Below are positions 41,222 to 48,999 of a stretch of 64,000 nucleotides of DNA, piece after piece. Origin of the DNA: BQWY01 sp046351095 (lineage in GTDB: Bacteria; Nitrospirota; Nitrospiria; Nitrospirales; Nitrospiraceae). The notes under the pieces were generated by a model. The model had not been told where the DNA came from. It was given only the letters and a program-made list of their open reading frames with translations, and ran no database searches. Where the stretch lies: assembly GCA_046351095.1 (NCBI GenBank), contig JAXLZC010000001.1, positions 62,001-126,000 on the forward strand. Direction: 5' to 3'. The translations under genes were made by a program, and so were the position numbers. Each line of letters opens with the position of its first letter. The stretch's first letter is position 1.

Positions 41222-42360
41222 CGCTTGCGGTGGAATCCGTGTCGTCGGACATTCCCGCCGTGCCCTGGTGGCAGCACCTGGCGGCCTGGCCCTACGCCAC
41301 GGCCATGACGATCCGCGCGGCCTTGTATCGTTCTGGAACGTTTACGACGAAACGTCTTCCACGTCGTGTCATCAGCGTCGGGAATCTGACGGTCGGCGGG
41401 ACGGGCAAAACGCCGGTTGTGATTTGGTTGGTCCAGCATCTGTTGTCGCAGGGGCGGCGGGTGGCGGTATTGAGCCGAGGGTATCGGCGGACCAGTCGCG
41501 CGCCGCAGTTGATCGTGTCCGACGGTCAGACCATCCGAGTGACGCCTGCCGAAGGCGGCGACGAGCCGTTTCTGATTGCGCGGCGGTGCCCGCGCGCGAT
41601 TGTGGCGGTCGGCGCGGATCGCCATGCGCTCGGAACCTGGGTGTTGGAGCGATTTCAAATCGACGACTTCGTGCTCGACGATGGGTTTCAACATATCGCG
41701 TTGGCGCGCGACCTCAATTTTTTATTGGTCGATGCGACGGATGGTGCGGGACTGGCGGCGACGCTGCCCGTCGGGCGGCTTCGTGAACCGCTCATGGCGG
41801 CCGCGCGCGCGACCCAGGTGTTGCTGACGCGGACGAGCGAGACGACGGGTGCGGCAGCGCAGGCGGGGAGCGGGCACATCGTGAGTGCACTCGAACGCGC
41901 TGTCGGGCGTCCGCTCCAGCCGATTACGGTGGAATTTGCGCCGGAAGAATTCGTGCACATCATGAAAGGTGTGACGATGGATGTGCCGTCGTTACGTGGG
42001 CGCGGCGTCGTCGCCGTGAGTGCGATCGGGAATCCCGCGTCGTTTGTGCGGACGCTGACGTCGGCGGGTCTGCGTGTCCTCGACCACGTCGTGTTCCGCG
42101 ATCACCACGCCTACAGTGCGCTCGATATTTCGACGGTGCAGCGGCGCGCCCACGGCTGCCGTGCCGACATCATCGTGACGACCGAAAAAGACGCCTGCAA
42201 GTTGGCCGAGCTGTTGGGCCCGAGCGATCCATGGTGGGCGGTGCGGATTCAGGCGCGCGCATCCGATGAAGCGCGGGTGTGGGAACGACTTGCACAGACA
42301 CAGCCGCCGTCCGAGACATCCGTCGGCGTGTCGGCCCCTTCCGGATCGCATGAACGATAA
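41218..42360 (+). CDS. lpxK: Tetraacyldisaccharide 4'-kinase LpxK
   Basis: LpxK phosphorylates the lipid A disaccharide at the 4' position. The 380-residue protein begins PWWQHLAAWPYATAMTIRAALYRSG. The P-loop GGTGKT (60-65) sits inside VISVGNLTVGGTGKTPVV. It has VLSRGYRR, GGDEPFLIARR, DDFVLDDGFQHIALARDLNFLLVD and the late VTTEKDACKL motif. Lpx pathway steps found in this window are A, I, B and K; lpxC and lpxD must lie elsewhere. The stop lies 11 bases inside the next gene. Confidence 0.95.
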   Translation: MTLAVESVSSDIPAVPWWQHLAAWPYATAMTIRAALYRSGTFTTKRLPRRVISVGNLTVGGTGKTPVVIWLVQHLLSQGRRVAVLSRGYRRTSRAPQLIVSDGQTIRVTPAEGGDEPFLIARRCPRAIVAVGADRHALGTWVLERFQIDDFVLDDGFQHIALARDLNFLLVDATDGAGLAATLPVGRLREPLMAAARATQVLLTRTSETTGAAAQAGSGHIVSALERAVGRPLQPITVEFAPEEFVHIMKGVTMDVPSLRGRGVVAVSAIGNPASFVRTLTSAGLRVLDHVVFRDHHAYSALDISTVQRRAHGCRADIIVTTEKDACKLAELLGPSDPWWAVRIQARASDEARVWERLAQTQPPSETSVGVSAPSGSHER

Positions 42361-44104
42361 GCAGAGCCAGCCACAGACCGCAGATGCGATGCGCATCGAC
42401 CAGACGTCCGTGAAACGTATTCTTGTCCGTATGCCGAATTGGTTGGGCGACGCGGTGATGGCGGAGCCGGCGTTGGCAGCCATCGCACGCACGTTTCCAC
42501 AGGCGTCGATCACGATCCTCGCGAAACCTGCGGTGGCCGAATTGTTGGTCGGTCATCCGGCAGTCCATGAGCAACGTATCTATCGTAGTGCCGACCGGCA
42601 TGCGGGGTTGTTGGGAAAATGGCGACTCAGTCGTGACCTCTCCGCCGGGCGATTCGATCTGGCGATCCTCTTCCAGAATGCGTTTGAGGCGGCGCTGCTG
42701 ACATGGTTAGGCCGTGTGCCGCAGCGTATCGGGTATGCGACCGACGGGCGGCAATGGTTGTTGAGCAACGCGGTTGCCGTTCCGAAACCACCGCCGCATC
42801 AGGTACGGTATTACCTGGCCATCCTTCAGGGTGCTGGATTGCTTCCAGCAACCACCGAGACTGGGGCCTTCGATCTCGTCGATCCGGCCGATTCGACTCG
42901 ACGTCCTCGGTTGTATCTCCGCGATGACGAACGTCAGCAGATCCGAGCGCGACTCCGGACGGAGGCTGTGCGCGACGACGAGTTTCTTCTGGGCGTCAAT
43001 CCGGGTTCGACCTACGGCGGCGCCAAACGTTGGTTGCCGGATCGGTTTGCGGCAACGGCGAAGGAGATTTTGGCGCGTGTGCGTGCGACGGGACGACCGG
43101 CGCGTGCGGTCATCCTTGGGGCGCGAGGGGAAGAAGCCCTCGGCGCGGACATCACACAGGCCATCGGTCCGGGGACCCTCTGTTGGTCGGGGCGGACCAG
43201 TATCCGCGAACTCATGGCGATCTCCTCGGTCTGTGGCCTCTACGTTACGAACGATACGGGCCCGATGCATCTGGCGGCCGCCCTTGGTGTGCCGCTAGTA
43301 GGGGTCTTCGGTCCGACGGATTCGCGGACCACCTCGCCCTTCACCGATGCGCAGGCCATCGTGCGCGAGCCGGTCGATTGCGCGCCCTGTTTGTTGCGCG
43401 AATGTCCCATCGACCACAGGTGTATGACACGTGTGTCGGTCGAGCGAGTCGTCGACGCGGCCGATGGGTTGTTCTCCTTGTCGGCGCAGGCGGACTCTGA
43501 TGCGTTGAAACCGTCGAAGCCGCTCCTCGGGGTGACGATCTATCTCGATCGCGATGGGACATTGATTCACGATGTCGGATATCTGAACGATCCGGCGCGG
43601 ATCGAATGGTTGCCGGGCGTCCTCGATGGCCTCCTGCGGTTATCGAAGATGGGTGCGCGTCTCGTGCTTGTGACCAACCAGTCTGGTATCGGGCGCGGGC
43701 TGATCACGCCGCAACAGGTGGAGGCGGTGCATACGCGGGTGGCTGCCGACTTGGCTGCTGCGGGTGTGACGTTGGACGGGTGCTTGTGGTGCCCGCATCA
43801 TCCCGATGCCGGGTGTGCCTGTCGTAAGCCGGCCATTGGGATGGTGGAGGCTGCTCGCGAGCGCGCTCGTGCTTCAGGCGCCGTCATCCAACGGGAATAT
43901 GTCATCGGCGACAGCGATGCCGATATGGGGTTGGCGCAAGGTGTTGGTGCGCGCAGCGTACGTCTGCTCGCAGATGCTGCGCCTGGCTGGGTGCAGCGAA
44001 TTGTCGGCGACTACCAGACGGATCGGTTCTCAGACGCGGTCGAATGGATTGTGAACGATGTCCGCCGTGCCGATGCAACTGCCTCGATACCATGTGCATC
44101 CTGA
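42350..44104 (+). CDS. Fusion of heptosyltransferase II (WaaF) and heptose-bisphosphate phosphatase (GmhB)
   Basis: One 584-residue frame holds two enzymes of the inner-core heptose pathway. Residues about 20-375 are a GT9 heptosyltransferase (RILVRMPNWLGDAVMAEPALAAI; GVNPGSTYGGAKRWLPDRFA; YVTNDTGPMHLAAALGVPLVGVFGPTD). Residues about 395-575 are a HAD phosphatase of the GmhB type: YLDRDGTLIHDVGYL, VTNQSGIGRG, the zinc-binding CLWCPHHPDAGCACRKP, and YVIGDSDADMGLA. GmhB makes heptose 1-phosphate from the 1,7-bisphosphate; WaaF uses the finished ADP-heptose. ATG 42350 overlaps lpxK by 11 bases. No frameshift or stop is visible at the joint. Confidence 0.92.
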   Translation: MNDKQSQPQTADAMRIDQTSVKRILVRMPNWLGDAVMAEPALAAIARTFPQASITILAKPAVAELLVGHPAVHEQRIYRSADRHAGLLGKWRLSRDLSAGRFDLAILFQNAFEAALLTWLGRVPQRIGYATDGRQWLLSNAVAVPKPPPHQVRYYLAILQGAGLLPATTETGAFDLVDPADSTRRPRLYLRDDERQQIRARLRTEAVRDDEFLLGVNPGSTYGGAKRWLPDRFAATAKEILARVRATGRPARAVILGARGEEALGADITQAIGPGTLCWSGRTSIRELMAISSVCGLYVTNDTGPMHLAAALGVPLVGVFGPTDSRTTSPFTDAQAIVREPVDCAPCLLRECPIDHRCMTRVSVERVVDAADGLFSLSAQADSDALKPSKPLLGVTIYLDRDGTLIHDVGYLNDPARIEWLPGVLDGLLRLSKMGARLVLVTNQSGIGRGLITPQQVEAVHTRVAADLAAAGVTLDGCLWCPHHPDAGCACRKPAIGMVEAARERARASGAVIQREYVIGDSDADMGLAQGVGARSVRLLADAAPGWVQRIVGDYQTDRFSDAVEWIVNDVRRADATASIPCAS

Positions 44105-44190
44105 TCGCCTGGGCGGCCTGCTCTGCCGTTGGTCCGGCTCGCTGTGTGTGATATGGTTGGGCGTTCCGAGCCCTGCTGTGTCGGCTCCAC

Positions 44191-45273
44191 GTGTCCCTAC
44201 TGGCGACGCCGTACGTAATGGCTGATTCCCTCGACGTCATTTCCCCCGCATCCGTTCGCCGTCTGCTCATCGTCAAACCCAGTTCGTTGGGCGATATCGT
44301 GCATGCGCTGCCGACTTTTGCCCTGCTGCGCGCACGCTATCCCGACGCGGAAATCTCGTGGTTAGTGAAGAGCGTGTGGGCGTCGGTGTTGGAGCGTGTG
44401 CCGGGGCTGGACCGAATTTGGCGCGTCGGGCCGAACCTTTCCGCGTGGCTGTCGACGATGGCGCAGTTGCGGCAGGTCGGATTCGATCTGGTCGTCGATC
44501 TGCAGGGACTGTTTCGCAGCGGCGCGGCCACGTGGATGACAGGATGTCCGATACGTGTGGGCTTGGCCAACGCGCGCGAGGGGAGCCACCTGTGTTATAC
44601 CCACCGGGTTCCCGTGCCATCGCCCGACATACACGCGGTCGATCGGTATCTATTGGTGGCGCAGGCCTTGGGATGTCCCGCGTCGCCGGTTGCATTTCCG
44701 CTGCGTGCGACAGATGCCGACCGTGACCGTGTTGAGACCGCGCTGGTGCAGGCGGGATTCGATAGGACACGTCCATGCGTGGCGATGTTGACCTCGGCGC
44801 GTTGGGTGACGAAGCGGTGGCCGTTGGCGTCGTTTGTGACCGTGGCGCAACGGTTGCGCGAGGACGGTGTACAGACGATCGTGATTGGAAGCGAGGCGGA
44901 TCGAGTCGATGGGCGCACCATGGCCGGGCAGGCCGGTGCAATCGATATGACAGGTCGAACGAGTTTGGCGGAATTGCCTGCGCTCTTGGGCCGCGTGTCC
45001 TGTGTGGTGACGAACGATTCGGGCCCCATGCACATCGCGGCTGCCGTTGGGACGCCGGTGGTGGCGTTGTTCGGTCCGACGAGTCCGCAGCGGACCGGGC
45101 CGTACGGGACGGGCCATCACGTGTTGGGTGTCTCGCTCGAGTGTCGGCCTTGCTACAGCCGAACCTGTCGTCATGGAGTGCCGCTAGAGTGTTTGACAGC
45201 GATTTCGCCGGAGCACGTGATGGGCGCAGTGTCTCACACGCTTGCCGGGCAGCGACGGATGGTGGTGTCGTGA
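44191..45273 (+). CDS. waaC: Heptosyltransferase I-like protein (WaaC type, GT9)
   Basis: This 360-residue GT9 enzyme probably adds the first heptose to Kdo2-lipid A. It has RRLLIVKPSSLGDIVHALPTFALLRARYPDAEISWLVK, the WaaC-like start, and VVDLQGLFRSGAATWMTGCPIRVGLANAREG. The acceptor-half signature is VTNDSGPMHIAAAVGTPVVALFGPTSPQRTGPYG, followed by a Cys-rich end (CRPCYSRTCRHG). GTG 44191 and ATG 44218 are both possible starts; neither has a clear ribosome-binding site. The stop overlaps the following GT4 gene by 4 bases. Confidence 0.85.
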   Translation: MSLLATPYVMADSLDVISPASVRRLLIVKPSSLGDIVHALPTFALLRARYPDAEISWLVKSVWASVLERVPGLDRIWRVGPNLSAWLSTMAQLRQVGFDLVVDLQGLFRSGAATWMTGCPIRVGLANAREGSHLCYTHRVPVPSPDIHAVDRYLLVAQALGCPASPVAFPLRATDADRDRVETALVQAGFDRTRPCVAMLTSARWVTKRWPLASFVTVAQRLREDGVQTIVIGSEADRVDGRTMAGQAGAIDMTGRTSLAELPALLGRVSCVVTNDSGPMHIAAAVGTPVVALFGPTSPQRTGPYGTGHHVLGVSLECRPCYSRTCRHGVPLECLTAISPEHVMGAVSHTLAGQRRMVVS

Positions 45274-46388
45274 AAGTGTTGATGTGCGAATCGAGTACCG
45301 CGATCGGCGGTCAGGAACTCGCCGTGCTGCTGCATGCCAAGGGCATCCAACAGCGCGGGTACGACATCACGTTGGTCACGGAGCCGGACAGCCCGATGTC
45401 CGATCTGGCGCGCCGCGAAGGGGTGCCGCTGGTGACGCTGGCGATGGACAAGTGGCGGTATCCGTCGGCGGTGCTGGCGATGCGCGCCTTGATCGGTCGA
45501 ATCAAGCCGAACGTGCTGCATGTGAACAGCTCGCGCGACAGTTGGATCGCATCGCTGGCGACGCGGGCGCAGTTCGGCGGGACGCGCGTGCCGGTGATCC
45601 GCACGCGCCATATTTCGACGCCGCTCAATCGGAATCTGACGACGCGCTGGTTGTATCGCGACCTCTTGGACTATGTCATCGTGACCGGGGGCGAATTGAC
45701 GCGGCGCGCCTTGGTCGAGCGAGACGGGCTGGCTTCCGGAAAAGTCTCCGCCTTTCCCATCGGGATCGATGTGGCGCAGTTTCGTCCAGGTACGCCTGAG
45801 CGCAACCTGCGCGACGAACTCGGCTTGCCGAAGGACGAGTTGTTGGTCGGGCTGATTTCTTACTTACGGAGTTATAAAGGGCACGAATATTTTATCGACG
45901 CGGCCGCGCGTGTCGCCGCGCGTCGCTCCGGCGTGACGTTCGTGATCAGCGGTCGTGGGCCTGAAGAGGAGCGATTGCGCACCCGCATTGCCGAGCAGGG
46001 GGTGCAGACCCGTGTGCGGATGTTGGGCTATCGCGAAGACTTGCTGAATGTCTTTCACTCGTTGGATCTGTTCGTGATCCCCTCCGTCGAAGGCGACACG
46101 ATTCCTCAAGTATTGATGCAAGCGCTGGCAGTCGGATTACCCGTGGTCTCGACTACTGTCGGGTCTATTCCTGATGTCGTGCGAAACGGCGAAACCGGGT
46201 ATGTCGTCCCGCCGCGAGATGCGGCGGCGCTGGCGCTGCGGATCGGCGAATTGTTGGATGCGCCGGCGTTGCGGCGGCGAATGGGTGAAGCGGGGCGCGC
46301 GTTGGTCGAGCGATCCTATTCCTTGGATCGGATGTTGGACGAGTTGGAGCGTGTGTATCACCGGGTGAGCGGCCAGGGGCGAGGATGA
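45270..46388 (+). CDS. GT4 family glycosyltransferase
   Basis: This 372-residue GT-B glycosyltransferase begins VKVLMCESSTAIGGQELAVLLHAKGIQQRGYDITLV at GTG 45270, inside the waaC stop. The C-terminal donor-binding half has LISYLRSYKGHEYFIDAAARV, FVISGRGPEEERLRT, VRMLGYREDLLNVFHSLDLFVIPSVEGDTIPQVLMQALAVGLPVVST and VGSIPDVV. The E-x(7)-E region typical of GT4 reads EGDTIPQVLMQA, so the second acidic residue is not obvious. The open frame continues upstream through waaC without homology. It probably adds a hexose to the inner core; the donor and acceptor cannot be read from sequence. Confidence 0.87.
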   Translation: MKVLMCESSTAIGGQELAVLLHAKGIQQRGYDITLVTEPDSPMSDLARREGVPLVTLAMDKWRYPSAVLAMRALIGRIKPNVLHVNSSRDSWIASLATRAQFGGTRVPVIRTRHISTPLNRNLTTRWLYRDLLDYVIVTGGELTRRALVERDGLASGKVSAFPIGIDVAQFRPGTPERNLRDELGLPKDELLVGLISYLRSYKGHEYFIDAAARVAARRSGVTFVISGRGPEEERLRTRIAEQGVQTRVRMLGYREDLLNVFHSLDLFVIPSVEGDTIPQVLMQALAVGLPVVSTTVGSIPDVVRNGETGYVVPPRDAAALALRIGELLDAPALRRRMGEAGRALVERSYSLDRMLDELERVYHRVSGQGRG

Positions 46389-47230
46389 GCGGCGGGGCAC
46401 CAGAACGCGCGTCATCTGCTGTCGACGGCCCGGCTGCGGCTCGGTCCGAGTCCGGCTCTCCGCCGCGGATCTCCGCGGTGATCATCGCCTATAACGACGA
46501 ACCGAATATGCGGGCCTGCCTCGAATCGATCACCTGGGCGGACGAGGTGGTCGTGGTCGATTCGTTCAGCACGGACCGGACGTCCGATATCGCGCGCGAG
46601 TTTACCGACAAGGTGTATCAGCATGCGTTCCACGGCTTCGGCCGTTTGCGGAACGAGTCGATGGCGCGGGCCTCGTACGAATGGATCTTCAGTCTCGATA
46701 CCGACGAACGGGCGACGCCGGAGGCAGCGGCGGAAGTGCGGCGATTGATCGCCGATCCCCAGGCGGCCGATGCGTATTTCGTCCCGCGCCGGAATCAGTT
46801 TCTCGGCCGATGGATCAAACACTGTGGGTTTTACCCGGACTATCGACAGCCGCAATTGTACCGGGTGGGGCGTATGCGGTATCGGGAAGACATGGTGCAC
46901 GAGGGGTTTGACGTCGATGGCCGGATCGGCTACATGACGGAAGCGATTGTGCAGTACCCGTTCCGCAACATCGACCACTACCTGGCGAAGATGGATCGGT
47001 ATTCCGATCTCATGGCGAAGCGGATGGTGGAGCAGGGGCGGCGGTTTCATGTGCATCAACTCATCACCCATCCGCTCTTCACCTTTCTCAAGATGTATGT
47101 CGGCCGGAGCGGATGGCGGGACGGCATGCCGGGCCTGATTCTCTCGGGGCTGTATGCGTGCTACACCTTCATGAAGTACGCCAAATTTTGGGAAGCGACG
47201 CGCGGACCGAAGAGTTCAACAATCACCTAA
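46385..47230 (+). CDS. GT2 family glycosyltransferase (WaaE/KdtX-like)
   Basis: This 281-residue GT-A enzyme has about 27 disordered residues, then ISAVIIAYNDEPNMRACLESITWADEVVVVDSFSTDRTSDIA. It has the DxD-like WIFSLDTDERATPEAAAEVR and a C-terminal half with FLGRWIKHCGFYPDYRQPQLYR and a YMTEAIVQYPFRNIDHYLAKMDRYSDL stretch. This pattern is that of the WaaE/KdtX beta-1,4-glucosyltransferases that modify heptose I of the core. The start overlaps the previous GT4 gene by 4 bases. A second gene of the same type lies at 48103-48951. Confidence 0.87.
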   Translation: MSGGAPERASSAVDGPAAARSESGSPPRISAVIIAYNDEPNMRACLESITWADEVVVVDSFSTDRTSDIAREFTDKVYQHAFHGFGRLRNESMARASYEWIFSLDTDERATPEAAAEVRRLIADPQAADAYFVPRRNQFLGRWIKHCGFYPDYRQPQLYRVGRMRYREDMVHEGFDVDGRIGYMTEAIVQYPFRNIDHYLAKMDRYSDLMAKRMVEQGRRFHVHQLITHPLFTFLKMYVGRSGWRDGMPGLILSGLYACYTFMKYAKFWEATRGPKSSTIT

Positions 47231-47260
47231 GCTATATGTCTTAAGATATTGACGATACCG

Positions 47261-48106
47261 ATGAAGGTCAGTGGATTTACATTCTGCCGGAATGCGGTTA
47301 AGTACGATTATCCGGTTCTCGAATCGATTCGGTCCATTCTGCCGATCGTCGACGAATTTATCGTCAATGTCGGACGCTGCGACGACGGGACGCTAGAGCT
47401 GATTCGGAGCCTGAACGATCCGAAGATCCGTATCGTCGAGTCGGTGTGGGATGAGAGTTTGCGCGAAGGCGGTTTGATCTACTCGCAGCAAACGAACCTG
47501 GCCTTGTCTCATTGCACGGGCGATTGGGCGTTTTACATCCAGGCCGACGAAGTGGTGCATGAGGACGATCTGCCGGCCATCGAGGCGGCCATGCGGACGC
47601 ATCTGTCGAATCCCGCCGTGAAGGGTCTGTTGTTTCGGTACCTGCACTTCATCGCCGACTATTGGTCGACGAATCCGTGGTTCTACCACAAGGCTGTGCG
47701 GATCATTCGGAATAACGGAGAGGTGGAATCGTGCGGCGACGCCGTCGGGTTTCATCTCACGGCCACGCAGCTGTATCTGCAGAATGGACCGAAAGCGTGG
47801 TTGGCTCCGGCAGACGGCCGGGTGTTTCACTACGGGTGGGTGAAAGATCCCAAGACGATGACGGCCAAGAAACGCGAGCAGACGCGGGTCTACCATGGCG
47901 ACCATCCGCCGCCGGGCGAGCAACATTGGTATGCGCAGGAAGCGGTGCCGTTCGAGGAGTACGGGATCCTCAAGGATTTTCGCGGTACGCATCCCGCGGT
48001 CATGCGCGAGCGTGTGGCGGCGGCGCGCTTAGGTGGGACGCGGCGCAGTCGGTGGCTGAATTGGCGCTTTTACCGAGAAGTGGCGAAACGAGGGTTTCGA
48101 GGGTGA
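47261..48106 (+). CDS. Glycosyltransferase family 2-like protein
   Basis: This 281-residue protein starts with ATG 47261 (MKVSGFTFCRNAVKYDYPVLESIRSILP); a TTG 12 bases upstream is in frame. It has a GT-A nucleotide-binding beginning (VDEFIVNVGRCDDGTLELIRSL) and DWAFYIQADEVVHEDDLPAIEAAM, in which QADEVVHE takes the place of the usual DxD. The rest (HFIADYWSTNPWFYHKAVRIIRNNGEV; VFHYGWVKDPKTMTAKKREQ) belongs to a group of uncharacterised GT2-like enzymes. It sits between two WaaE-like genes and overlaps the second by 4 bases. Confidence 0.82.
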   Translation: MKVSGFTFCRNAVKYDYPVLESIRSILPIVDEFIVNVGRCDDGTLELIRSLNDPKIRIVESVWDESLREGGLIYSQQTNLALSHCTGDWAFYIQADEVVHEDDLPAIEAAMRTHLSNPAVKGLLFRYLHFIADYWSTNPWFYHKAVRIIRNNGEVESCGDAVGFHLTATQLYLQNGPKAWLAPADGRVFHYGWVKDPKTMTAKKREQTRVYHGDHPPPGEQHWYAQEAVPFEEYGILKDFRGTHPAVMRERVAAARLGGTRRSRWLNWRFYREVAKRGFRG

Positions 48107-48951
48107 GCACGACGTCCGAGACGCAGGGTACAAGCGCATCGAATTCGGCGCCCGCAGGCGCTCGAATTTCCGTCGTCGTCATCACCAAAAACGAAGCGCA
48201 CAACATCGACGCCTGTTTGCGGTCCGTGGCGTGGGCCGATGAGGTGCTGGTGGTGGATGCGGAAAGTACGGATGCGACGGTCGAACTGGCACGTCGGTTT
48301 ACGCCGCATGTGTTTGTGCGTCCCTGGCCGGGATATGGCCCGCAGAAAAATTTTGCCATCGGCCGGACGACCGGCGACTGGATCCTGATCGTCGATGCGG
48401 ACGAACAGGTAACGCCCGAACTGGCCGTCGAAATCCGCCGGATGGTCGGCACAGCCGACCGGGCGGGTCTCGTCGGATTCGAAATCCCACGGCGCAATTA
48501 TTTTTATGGACGCTGGGTGCGCGGTGGTGGTGTCTATCCCGACTATCAACTCCGGCTGATACGACGAGGCAAGGGGCTGTACGACGACACGGAGTTGCAC
48601 GAACGGATTCACCTCGACGGCCCACAGGGGCGGTTGACGCATGACTTTCTGCATCAGACGTCGCCGACCATCGCTTCCCATTTGGCGAAGGTGTTTCGCT
48701 ATTCGACGCTCGGTGCACAAGAAAAAATGAAGCGCCATTCCGAGGTGACCGGACTCCAAGTGATCATGCATCCGCTCGGCGCGGTGCTGAAAAATTGGTT
48801 GTTACGGCGAGGATATCAAGACGGCATTCACGGAGTGTTTTGGGCTGGGTTTTCCGGGGTCTATACCTTCCTGAAATACGCCAAGATATGGGAAGCCGTC
48901 CATGTCCCCACTTCAATGGCTGCAGCTGCGTCGGAGCGACGAACGCCATGA
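48103..48951 (+). CDS. GT2 family glycosyltransferase (second WaaE/KdtX-like copy)
   Basis: This 282-residue GT-A enzyme is related to the one at 46385-47230. It has ISVVVITKNEAHNIDACLRSVAWADEVLVVDAESTDATVELARRF, the acidic motif ILIVDADEQVTPELAVEIRR, IPRRNYFYGRWVRGGGVYPDYQLRLIRRG and LTHDFLHQTSPTIASHLAKVFRYSTL. GTG 48103 overlaps the previous gene by 4 bases; the frame is open far upstream without homology. The two related genes flanking a third glycosyltransferase suggest duplication within the core locus. Confidence 0.86.
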   Translation: MSTTSETQGTSASNSAPAGARISVVVITKNEAHNIDACLRSVAWADEVLVVDAESTDATVELARRFTPHVFVRPWPGYGPQKNFAIGRTTGDWILIVDADEQVTPELAVEIRRMVGTADRAGLVGFEIPRRNYFYGRWVRGGGVYPDYQLRLIRRGKGLYDDTELHERIHLDGPQGRLTHDFLHQTSPTIASHLAKVFRYSTLGAQEKMKRHSEVTGLQVIMHPLGAVLKNWLLRRGYQDGIHGVFWAGFSGVYTFLKYAKIWEAVHVPTSMAAAASERRTP

Positions 48952-48999
48952 GGCGGTGTCACGCGGCAGATCGTGTTGTGCCTTGCGAAAGGAGTCGGC

